Shown here piece by piece: positions 35,101 through 41,967 of a DNA stretch of 64,000 nt (position 1 is the first letter of the stretch; each line of letters starts with the position of its first letter). The notes under the pieces were generated by a model that worked only from the letters and a program-made list of their open reading frames with translations, was not told the DNA's origin and ran no database searches. A program made the translations under genes and the position numbers. The DNA comes from Verrucomicrobiota bacterium (GTDB lineage Bacteria > Verrucomicrobiota > Verrucomicrobiia > Chthoniobacterales > Terrimicrobiaceae), in NCBI GenBank assembly GCA_017305195.1, contig JAFKMU010000038.1, positions 1 to 64,000 on the forward strand, given 5' to 3'.

Positions 35101-37163
35101 AACGGGTTGCCCGCGATGGAGGGCGAATACCCGAATCCCGACCACGCAATGACGCTGGGGTGGTTAAATGCCTGCTGGATCTGGTTTTTCTCAACGTAAC
35201 GAACCAGCCTGTCCATTTCCGAATCCGGAATCGTCTCGTCCCCCCACTGGCCTCCGGAGACCAGATTGTAGGGTGTGTAGGATATGAGCAACATCCCCAT
35301 CTCGTCAGCCGTGGCGTAGAGATCCTCCGCCGACATCCGGCTGGTCCCTTCATCGCTGTTTCCCGCCGCGACGCGCAAGACACAGTTGAACCCCATGTCC
35401 TTGAAAAAGCTGAACATCCTGCGGAGCGCGTGCTTGTCGACATTTCCGAGGAGCGGCGTCAGCCGCGGCCTGAGCCGGAGGGGATGCCCGTTGAGGAAGA
35501 TATCCTTCCCCTCGACCCAGATTTCACGAAAGCCAAAGGTAACCGGCAGGGACTCATCGACGATGGAGCCATCGGCTCCCTTGACCTGAAGGACGCCGCG
35601 ATACAGCCACGGGTCGTCGGGATTCCAGAGGCGCGGGTCCTCCCATGGGATTTTCCAGGAAAGCCAGCCATCTTCCTCCTGCACGTTTTCGAGCTTTTTC
35701 TCCAGCACGATCCCGCCGGACGGATCAGTCACGGTAAACTTGTAGTCCAGCCCTGCGCCGGACGGCTGAGCCGGGACTCGGACCTCCAATGTCTTGTGGC
35801 GGACCGATGGCAAAAGGCGGATCTGCTCCGCCAGCTGCCGCTCCGGCTCAACGGTGAGATAGATATCGTGGAATCCCTTGCTCCAGTTGCCGCCAAAGGT
35901 GACGGGCTCGCGCTTGCGCACGAAGTCCTCGCGGTAGGCGAAGCGCGGATCGGCCGGTTTCACACCCAGTGCATAAATGGCAAGCTGGCCCTTTTCGCCC
36001 GGCTTGGCCACATCAGTAAGGTCGATGCGGCCTCCCAGCTGGTTCTCCAGCACCCCCACCGGCTTCCCGTTCCAATAAACCCGGATCGCGTATCCCCACA
36101 TCCCTCCCACGTCGAGGAATACTCTTTGCGCCGGAGGAGTTCCCGTCGCAGGAGCCAGAGAGCTCTTCCCAAATCCGAACAAGCGCGACAGCCAGTTTCC
36201 GGTTGATTCCTTCGGCGAGGGCTGCGACACGCTCCCCGCTTGACCAAGGACCGGCACCTGCACCTCGCGTACATACCAGATCGGGTCTGCCGTCCGGTAG
36301 ATATCCCTGCCACTCCAGGTTACCTTATCCAGCCCGTAGATCGAATACATCTGCGGATTGAAGTACCCCGGCACTTTGAAAAACGCCCAATCCCCGGTAC
36401 TGGGAGCTCCGTCGGCTGGCTGTATGGCCCACAGGCCGTTGAGGCACAGGCGGAGCCGGGTCGCGGACGAGTCTGTCTGCGCGCCCGTGTTGGTCCAGTC
36501 GGGGGTCAGGGTGACGCCATTGGCGCTGACTGGCAGAAGCCTGATTTCCTCGACCGGAATCTTTTCCGGAGCCTGTTGTAGTGCCTCTTCCACGGTCTGA
36601 CTCGTCCGGACGAGCTTGATCGAGCGAAACTCAGCCTGAGCCGGAGACGAGGCTCCCAGCCCGAAACGCAGCCCGAAAGAGACCGTGCCCGGAGGCAAGG
36701 TGAAACTCGACTCGAACGTCTTCCACTTTTCCACGGCCGGTTTCGCCACGTTGGGCCATTTTTTGCTAGCCCTGGCGATGGTCTGGAGTTGCGTAAAGCC
36801 CAGCCATTTCCGCGCAGCCCCCACGTAACCGGCGCCGACATAGATATTGTACTCCTCGCCAGGGCCAAAGCCTCTGGCTTCCCAGGTCAAACGGTAGGAA
36901 TCCCCGGCGCTTCCCGGAAACTCCTGCGTCCACCACGCATGGACCTCGCCCGGAGAGCGCAGATAGAGGAATCTCCTCCCATCCGCCTCTCCCACGCCCC
37001 AGTCCAGGGAGCTGCTTTTTGGCAGATTCACCTGCCACTCCGCCGGCATGTTTTCCCTGAGGTCTGTAAAATCGGGATTCCGGACAATATTCTCCGCTTC
37101 CCTGGCAACAGACAGGGTGCATGACGCAATGAGCGCGAGAAGGGGAAGGATGCAGACTTTCAA
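32178..37163 (-). CDS. Giant GH2-like multidomain secreted protein, acid/base residue not in canonical place
   Basis: A 1661-residue exported protein with a signal peptide from TTG 37163 (ILPLLALIASCTLSVARE); no in-frame ATG precedes it. In order: a galactose-binding-like module (about 25-190), a GH2 sugar-binding sandwich (LCLNGLWAIQPADG, VYWNGKPVGVLENQLGG), an immunoglobulin-like domain, and a GH2-like barrel (GKDIFLNGHPLRLRPR to about 900). Two further large regions follow, one Rossmann-like (LLVIGRHALERAGGSAWL), and a C-terminal GBD sandwich (VDDYDEVWLNGVKIGE). The strand that normally reads WS-GNE is VIAWSGFGYSPSIAG, so the usual catalytic Glu is absent; GSTEHGLPYPGS could hold the nucleophile. 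Confidence 0.7.
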   Translation of the reverse strand: MKVCILPLLALIASCTLSVAREAENIVRNPDFTDLRENMPAEWQVNLPKSSSLDWGVGEADGRRFLYLRSPGEVHAWWTQEFPGSAGDSYRLTWEARGFGPGEEYNIYVGAGYVGAARKWLGFTQLQTIARASKKWPNVAKPAVEKWKTFESSFTLPPGTVSFGLRFGLGASSPAQAEFRSIKLVRTSQTVEEALQQAPEKIPVEEIRLLPVSANGVTLTPDWTNTGAQTDSSATRLRLCLNGLWAIQPADGAPSTGDWAFFKVPGYFNPQMYSIYGLDKVTWSGRDIYRTADPIWYVREVQVPVLGQAGSVSQPSPKESTGNWLSRLFGFGKSSLAPATGTPPAQRVFLDVGGMWGYAIRVYWNGKPVGVLENQLGGRIDLTDVAKPGEKGQLAIYALGVKPADPRFAYREDFVRKREPVTFGGNWSKGFHDIYLTVEPERQLAEQIRLLPSVRHKTLEVRVPAQPSGAGLDYKFTVTDPSGGIVLEKKLENVQEEDGWLSWKIPWEDPRLWNPDDPWLYRGVLQVKGADGSIVDESLPVTFGFREIWVEGKDIFLNGHPLRLRPRLTPLLGNVDKHALRRMFSFFKDMGFNCVLRVAAGNSDEGTSRMSAEDLYATADEMGMLLISYTPYNLVSGGQWGDETIPDSEMDRLVRYVEKNQIQQAFNHPSVIAWSGFGYSPSIAGNPFGMHPDIWGQKPLDQPGLLDAYIPGDEVRRKDLKSLEASRRFVRAIKQADSTRPFLSHLDAGQGDGWGTFDYFNWTPTQEWEEWPAQWAEKGVMPMGSTEHGLPYPGSFVNHAPAGGDLEPWVTEYVAAETGDSSYFHEPASYLEYIARTYDPKTKNFAKDIRNPPHDSGKRAVEESIDNVQRIWAARNRAIYRAWRTYGVSMGLEPFGPATNYIKIDELKKGDGTVVADPSANLKTTGAKQDRWTWQGYWPFETMISYPEQPVGRKPAILSPLGDVLAENNSPLLAYIAGASPAFTAKDHVFWSGEKVRKQLALVWDGFVPAEFVVTWKAMAGGREIGSGEMEMNLPPGEIALKPFEFDAPVTTEPRLDGEIEMAVRRKTGNDVVARDRFAFQVYSRFVLPQRIASAKVALFDPAGESRSMFERMGVSTLPVASLDKIPPCDLLVIGRHALERAGGSAWLAALPPGTPILILEQTDKVLEKLGLRAFPTRTRQAFTLPMPSALSQGMTDKEFADWRVAATLLPPGAAPLKDGYNFHTGYRGAVASVTIETPTRGNFTPHLQSGFDLRETPLLETVWKGHPVLFSQLSLTDGAGIDPAATRVAANILDYLLAEPVVTRRASLHAIGDVSVEKMIRDLGGSPSDPANKGAPGAISLVGTLPADPSALAAWIRAGGTAVVLPQAEGTYRAYFPGLKTTIERVSLIPWKQLPGGRLLAGLGQNDFHYRQALEQIIFDGGGNIAEIPDGKGRWVLLGFDPRKLDVEKQPYLRLTMRHQYRALAQILGNLGADLSNPVNSLFQTLGRQAKKIPVADEGVFKIREAGDTADTAWTRPGYNDAQWAIFDPTSKRTPYGKALVRASFKMPPDLVDSGLAVDLGTVDDYDEVWLNGVKIGETSDKNTSPDQAYSVHRVYPIPGGLLAAGENVLAIRAWNRNADSKDWKTWLRGPIVIRPLEEDAGPYIGEYKRSDDPYLQMHW

Positions 37164-37293
37164 AACTGAAAATTCGGAGGGCTAACGATTCGATGATTTT
37201 CCACCCGGCTCCCAGCGACCCTGGTGAAAGAATCTGAGCGTGGCAGCGCCACGGCATTGTGCTGCGCGCGACGCGGTTCGGTGTGTTTGGCGA

Positions 37294-37842
37294 CTATTTC
37301 ACCTTCTCCATCTGGATATTTCGAAACCAGGCTTCGCCTCCCCCCTTTCCACCGAGCCCCAGCCGAAGGCGCACACGGGAAAAGCCGTCGGGAACGACGA
37401 AATGGCTGTCAAAGACCCGCCATTGATCATTGGTTATTTGTTTGGGTGAAATCGCCTGGGTGTCGGAAATGGTAATCAGCATTTTGTGATCGACCTCCTT
37501 GCCCGTGTCGTCAAGGAAAGCCACGAGGACATAACAGCGGTGATCACTGCCTGGGCTCCGCGCCTCCACGGTGATGGCATAATCAGCGCCGGGCTCGACC
37601 GCGACATCCTGCGACCACCAGCAATGGCTTCCCGGGCCGGCTTCCATCCTGATCATCAGCGCACCCATGTCATCGACGGTTTCAAACCTGCCGTCGACGA
37701 ATTCTTTATTGTCCCTGCCGGGGTAGAACACCCAGCCTGAGTCGCCTTCCTTCAAGGAGCCGTTTTCCAACAGATTTCCCTCTGCCTGCCCGCGTGCAAG
37801 CGAGAGACCAGTCAGAGCCAGAGCCACAAGGATACCTTTCAT
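37294..37842 (-). CDS. Small secreted carbohydrate-binding-like protein (galactose-binding fold)
   Basis: A 182-residue exported protein made of a signal peptide (LVALALTGLSLARGQAEG) and one beta-sandwich. NLLENGSLKEGDSGWVFYPG, HCWWSQDVAVEPGADYAITV and FRNIQMEKVK are the pattern of CBM4/9/16/22-like galactose-binding domains. It resembles the N-terminal module of the adjacent giant GH2-like protein (NIVRNPDFTD, AWWTQEFPGSAGDSYRLTWE). It lies 131 bases ahead of that gene, same strand. Probably a stand-alone glycan binder; ligand unknown. Confidence 0.7.
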   Translation of the reverse strand: MKGILVALALTGLSLARGQAEGNLLENGSLKEGDSGWVFYPGRDNKEFVDGRFETVDDMGALMIRMEAGPGSHCWWSQDVAVEPGADYAITVEARSPGSDHRCYVLVAFLDDTGKEVDHKMLITISDTQAISPKQITNDQWRVFDSHFVVPDGFSRVRLRLGLGGKGGGEAWFRNIQMEKVK

Positions 37843-37902
37843 CTTACGTTCGTTTCTTTCTTTAGCTTAAGTACGCGCCCGTGAATCCCGCGGGCATTCG
37901 TG

Positions 37903-38583
37903 CTAGGGATTGAGTCCTCCGGTCCAGAAAACATTGGTCTGGTCCGTGGGTATCTGCTTCCTGGTCAATGCCTCCACATGACCATCCAGGAAGCCAAAGT
38001 TCTGGGCGTTGCCGTGCAGATAGGTGAAGTAATCCGCATCTGTCCGGGTGTAGGAGAAATAGGCAAACACGAATGCCGTGAGGTCGGTGACAAGAGGCAC
38101 CTTCGACGGCTGCGCGACACGCGCCAGGCGAACCGCCGCCACTCCCTTGGAGCCATCCGTACTCACGGCGCTATTCAGGCCGTACGAGACATAGTATCCC
38201 GAGCCTCCAGCTCTCTGCTCGCTCCGGAACCCCTTTTCCTTCATCAAGGGACAGAGGACGGCATTTTTTGCCAGGAACTGGCCTTCCGGCCTCACATAGT
38301 CTTGCAGGTAGGGCTGCAGCCGCCACGTCCAGTAGGTGCCTCCGCTGGGGCCGGTTCTTGACTGAATGATCTCTCCGCCGTTGTCATTCGCATAGGCCAA
38401 TACAGCCTCGGTTATCCGTTTCATGTTGTTGACACAGACCGCCGTGGATGCCGAGGCTCGCGTATTCCGCAAGCCCGCGAGGACAAGTGACGCGAGGACG
38501 CCAGCAATGGTGATCACGACCAGCAGCTCCATCAAAGTGAAGGCTCGGGTGCCGGCATGAAATCCAGGGTTGGGGATGCGCAT
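37903..38583 (-). CDS. Prepilin-type pseudopilin with H-X9-DG motif
   Basis: A 226-residue pseudopilin. The leader is 13 residues, with cleavage expected in the RAFTLMELLVVITIAGVLAS segment; the residue before Phe is Ala instead of Gly. VCVNNMKRITEAVLAYANDN and a VLCPLM cysteine follow. The C-terminal YLHGNAQNFGFLDGHVEAL has exactly nine residues between His and Asp-Gly, the H-X9-DG signature. It stands between the autotransporter-repeat PEP-CTERM gene and the carbohydrate-binding gene, all leftward. Confidence 0.85.
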   Translation of the reverse strand: MRIPNPGFHAGTRAFTLMELLVVITIAGVLASLVLAGLRNTRASASTAVCVNNMKRITEAVLAYANDNGGEIIQSRTGPSGGTYWTWRLQPYLQDYVRPEGQFLAKNAVLCPLMKEKGFRSEQRAGGSGYYVSYGLNSAVSTDGSKGVAAVRLARVAQPSKVPLVTDLTAFVFAYFSYTRTDADYFTYLHGNAQNFGFLDGHVEALTRKQIPTDQTNVFWTGGLNP

Positions 38584-38622
38584 GGAGATGGCAGAGAGGG
38601 GGGGGGGAACTACCTTCTGATC

Positions 38623-40578
38623 TCAGCAAACCACACGACGGCGGCGAAGAACAAGCACCGTCGTCACGCCGAGAAGCGAGAGAACCAGGGCCGAGGGCTC
38701 GGGGACAGCCGTCACCATGAGATCCACCCCCCCGGCACCGTCGTAGGAAAAGGTCCCCGTCCATCCCGCATTGGCGATGGTCCAGCTGCCGATGCCGGAC
38801 AAGCCCGCTTCCGTTCCAGCAAGGCCGCTGATGATATTGTCATACACTCCCACCGTCGCGCCAAGGTCGAGGAAACTGAACGCCTGGTCGCTGTCGAAAA
38901 CCCATGCGCCCCCGGTGCGGGAGAGGCTGGAATGCGCTCCGGAGGCGCCCAGGACCAGTTGGATCTTCGATGTATCCTGAAGGGTCAGATTGCCGGCCAT
39001 GGTCAATGCTCCCGACGCTGCCGCGCCATCGCCTCCGCGCAGAATCGCCGAACCCGCCACCACCGTGGCGCCATTGACCGTACCGGTGCCGCCGAAGACT
39101 GCGTTGGCAGCCACCGCGACCGCGGAATTGCCAATCGAACCACTGACCAGAAGGGTGCCCGCATTCACCTGGGTGGTGCCGGTATAGGTATTGGCGCCTC
39201 CCAGGACCCAGGCTCCCGTCCCGTTCTTCGCGACGCCGACCACGCCCGCGCCGTTGTTACCGAGCGAAGGATTCATCACGTTGACCCCCGTGTTGCTGGC
39301 GGTCAGGACCAGATTGGCCGCCGAACCAGCAGAGGCAAAAACGATCGATCCGCTGTTCGTGAAGGAAACCGTCCCCGTCCCCGCCGCGTTGATCCCCGTA
39401 TTGCCCTGCATGGTAAACAGCCTGTCGGTGGAGGAGTTTGAGGAGCCGATATACTTGAGCGATCCGCTCAGATCTCCGCGAATGACAAGATTTGCCGCGG
39501 CGTTGGAGGAGGCGCCGATGCTGCTGTTCGTCCCGCCGTTGGCCAGGCTGGCGACTTCCAGCGTGCCACGGACGATCTGCGTGGCTCCGGTATAGCTGTT
39601 ATTGGTCCCCGACAATCTGACGACTCCGGTATCCCCGGCTTGTCCGGCCCGGAGGTCGTTCGTCGTGCCGGTGATCTGGCCGGAGATCTCCAGCACGTTG
39701 CCCGATGCCGCGCCCAGATCCAGGAAGCGGTTGCTCTTATTGACCGTTCCCGAGAGAGTCAGGGTGCTGCCGCCGGACGCAAGGTTTCTGATGCCGCCGT
39801 TGTAGGACATGGTGATGTTGCGGTTTGAACTCTGGCTGGTGCTGCCGTTGAAGATCAGGACGCCGCTGTTCGTGATTGTTCCATTGGCCACGGTGGTCGC
39901 GGCGCCCAACGCGGAGGGGCCGCCGCCGACATTGCTGATGGAGGTAAAATAGAGGTTCCCGGCATTGTCGATCGGAGCGTCGAAATCATTGCCATCATTG
40001 GTCAGGTAAATATTCGGGTTGGCCGTGACGTAGGTGATGGCGATCTTTCCCGAGCCCGTTGCCGTGCCGCTGATCTTGCCATTGATCACCAGGTTGGAGC
40101 TCCCTCCGCCTCCCGCCGCGACATACGCGATATTCCGAGCGACGCTGAAGCTGCCGTAGTTGATCGTCACGTCGCTGCCGATGGTCACGGCAGAAGTTCC
40201 CGCCGCCCGGGACAGCAGGATATCTCCCGCCAGGTTGATCACCTCACTTGCGCCGCTGCCGTTGCCGGTGAGGGTCAGGTTATTGGCCGTCGTCCAGTTG
40301 AAGTTCAAGCCGCTCACCGACGTGGAGGCAGAGGACAAGGCCAGCGTCGCATTCGTCGTGTTGTTAATAAACGAACCCGTGATGCTCCCGCCAGTCCAGT
40401 TGGCCGGATCATTGATATCCGTCCCGCTCCCGCCCGCACCTGATCCCGACCATTGAGCCTGGGCGGCGACGGGAAGAAATGCCAGGCACGCCAGCGCGAG
40501 AAGCACTGATCCTTTGGTTGAGCCGGAGCGAAGTTTCACAGCAAGGGATGCCGTGGAGTGAATTGATCTGAGTTTCAT
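38623..40578 (-). CDS. Autotransporter-associated beta-strand repeat protein with PEP-CTERM tail
   Basis: A 651-residue exported protein. After a long signal peptide (ALACLAFLPVAAQAQ) come Gly/Asn/Thr-rich beta-helix repeats, including LGGANTYTGTTQVNAGTLLV and LSGTNNSYTGATQIVRGTLE, the autotransporter-associated (PATR) repeat. There is no autotransporter barrel. The end is a PEP-CTERM tail (VPEPSALVLSLLGVTTVLV, RRRRVVC). It is expected to be a fibrous surface or matrix protein sorted by an exosortase. ATG 40578 begins the signal peptide; the longer TTG frame is rejected. It is divergent from the GntR-type regulator at 40736, with a 13-bp inverted repeat between them. Confidence 0.85.
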   Translation of the reverse strand: MKLRSIHSTASLAVKLRSGSTKGSVLLALACLAFLPVAAQAQWSGSGAGGSGTDINDPANWTGGSITGSFINNTTNATLALSSASTSVSGLNFNWTTANNLTLTGNGSGASEVINLAGDILLSRAAGTSAVTIGSDVTINYGSFSVARNIAYVAAGGGGSSNLVINGKISGTATGSGKIAITYVTANPNIYLTNDGNDFDAPIDNAGNLYFTSISNVGGGPSALGAATTVANGTITNSGVLIFNGSTSQSSNRNITMSYNGGIRNLASGGSTLTLSGTVNKSNRFLDLGAASGNVLEISGQITGTTNDLRAGQAGDTGVVRLSGTNNSYTGATQIVRGTLEVASLANGGTNSSIGASSNAAANLVIRGDLSGSLKYIGSSNSSTDRLFTMQGNTGINAAGTGTVSFTNSGSIVFASAGSAANLVLTASNTGVNVMNPSLGNNGAGVVGVAKNGTGAWVLGGANTYTGTTQVNAGTLLVSGSIGNSAVAVAANAVFGGTGTVNGATVVAGSAILRGGDGAAASGALTMAGNLTLQDTSKIQLVLGASGAHSSLSRTGGAWVFDSDQAFSFLDLGATVGVYDNIISGLAGTEAGLSGIGSWTIANAGWTGTFSYDGAGGVDLMVTAVPEPSALVLSLLGVTTVLVLRRRRVVC

Positions 40579-40661
40579 GACAGGAGGTGTTCTTGAGGTG
40601 AAATGCTGGTTAAGCGCGAGGGGGGGGTTCAAGTCTCACCGGAAGACTGCCAGACTCACTA

Positions 40662-40699
40662 AATACGTCAATTAATTTTTTTGATGTAATTGAAGTATT
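40662..40699. promoter_or_regulatory. 13-bp inverted repeat, candidate operator of the 40.7-kb GntR regulator
   Basis: AATACGTCAATTA (40662-40674) and TAATTGAAGTATT (40687-40699) are reverse complements at 12 of 13 positions, separated by 12 bases (centres 25 bases apart). It lies 37 bases before the regulator ATG and in the divergent promoter of the autotransporter-repeat gene. Confidence 0.6.
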
Positions 40700-40735
40700 G
40701 AATAATCGGAACTTTGCGCTAAGAGGTATTCCATC

Positions 40736-41950
40736 ATGGATGTTCAAAGCGCCGCCGAAGTGGAAGGATTGGGGGAAACCCACATCCTTTCCAACGTCGT
40801 GAGCAAAATATCCCGTGATGCCGCCGCCCGTGAAGCCATTCGCAACCTGGTAAGCGTCAAGCGTGCAGAATCCCCCGTTTTCCAGATCGCCTCGCGCATC
40901 CGGCAAATGATCCATGATGCCAAGCTGCAGCCCGGCACGAAACTGCCCACCAACCAGATGCTCTCGGCCGAGCTGCAGGTCGACGCCTCAGCCGTGCAGC
41001 GCGCGCTGGCCCAACTGGTGAAAGAAGGGCTGCTGGTTCGCACGCGGCGCGTAGGCACTTTCATCGCAGAACCGCCAAAAAAGAAACTGGAGCGCCTCGC
41101 CTTTTACTATCAGGCCGAGGAAGGCAAGTTCAACGAGTTTGGCCGCGCCTTGCTGGCGGAGATCACCGACCTCGGGCACAAACAGGGGTTTGCAGTCGAG
41201 GTCTTTGGAGATACCCGCAAACTCGCCCTGAGCGCGGAGCGCCCGCCGGATGACCTGAGCCGACACGCCCGCACGCGCTGGGTGCAGGGGCTCGTCGCTC
41301 CCGGCGTCCCGCCCGAGCGCGTCCGATGGATGGAGAGCATCCCGATTCCTTTCGCGACGCTCTCGTCAAACAGTTACCCTCACTCCCTGAACTGGGATCG
41401 CCGTGAGATGGCCAGAGCCGCCATCCGCCAGCTCGTCGCCCGCGGCTGCAAAAAAATCGGCGTCGTCACCTGCCTCCTGGCTCATGACCACCCCGATGCC
41501 GACTCGTATCAGCTCGGCCTCTGGCGCGGCCTCAAGGAAGCGCTGGAGGAGGCCGGGCTGGAAATCTGCCCCGAGCGGCTGATCGGCATCGATTCCCCGC
41601 AGACTGATCTCCAGCGGGATCACGCCTCGACCGGCTACGAGTTCTGCGACCATCTTTGGCGGAATCTGCCGCCGGACAAACGTCCCGACGGTTTGTTCAT
41701 CTATCCCGACTCGATGGCGGTCGGCGCGATCCTCGCTCTTTCCATGCATAGCGTCCGGATCCCGGAGGACCTTCACATCGTGCTGCACACCAATGCGGAG
41801 TTCCCCGTCTTCTGTCCATTTCCGGCAGATCGCCTCGTCGTGCGCGTCAAGGACGCAGCAGCAGCTCTCGTCGGCCACATTCGCGATCAATTGGCGGGCA
41901 GGACGACACCCGACCGTACGCTGCCAGTCTATCTGGAACCGTACGGCTAG
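40736..41950 (+). CDS. GntR-type regulator with LacI-like ligand domain
   Basis: A 404-residue regulator. An N-terminal extension of about 45 residues precedes the winged helix (PVFQIASRIRQMIHDAKLQP, GTKLPTNQMLSAELQVDASA, EGLLVRTRRVGTFIAEPP). From about 120 a periplasmic-binding-like domain follows (LAFYYQAEEGKFNEFGRALL, GCKKIGVVTCLLAHDHPDAD, PDGLFIYPDSMAVGAILAL). A real Shine-Dalgarno AAGAGGT lies 8 bases before ATG 40736, unlike most exported-protein genes here. It is divergent from the autotransporter-repeat gene and followed within 17 bases by the unknown toroid gene, likely co-transcribed. Confidence 0.85.
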   Translation: MDVQSAAEVEGLGETHILSNVVSKISRDAAAREAIRNLVSVKRAESPVFQIASRIRQMIHDAKLQPGTKLPTNQMLSAELQVDASAVQRALAQLVKEGLLVRTRRVGTFIAEPPKKKLERLAFYYQAEEGKFNEFGRALLAEITDLGHKQGFAVEVFGDTRKLALSAERPPDDLSRHARTRWVQGLVAPGVPPERVRWMESIPIPFATLSSNSYPHSLNWDRREMARAAIRQLVARGCKKIGVVTCLLAHDHPDADSYQLGLWRGLKEALEEAGLEICPERLIGIDSPQTDLQRDHASTGYEFCDHLWRNLPPDKRPDGLFIYPDSMAVGAILALSMHSVRIPEDLHIVLHTNAEFPVFCPFPADRLVVRVKDAAAALVGHIRDQLAGRTTPDRTLPVYLEPYG

Positions 41951-41967
41951 AATTCTCCCTTTCAGAA

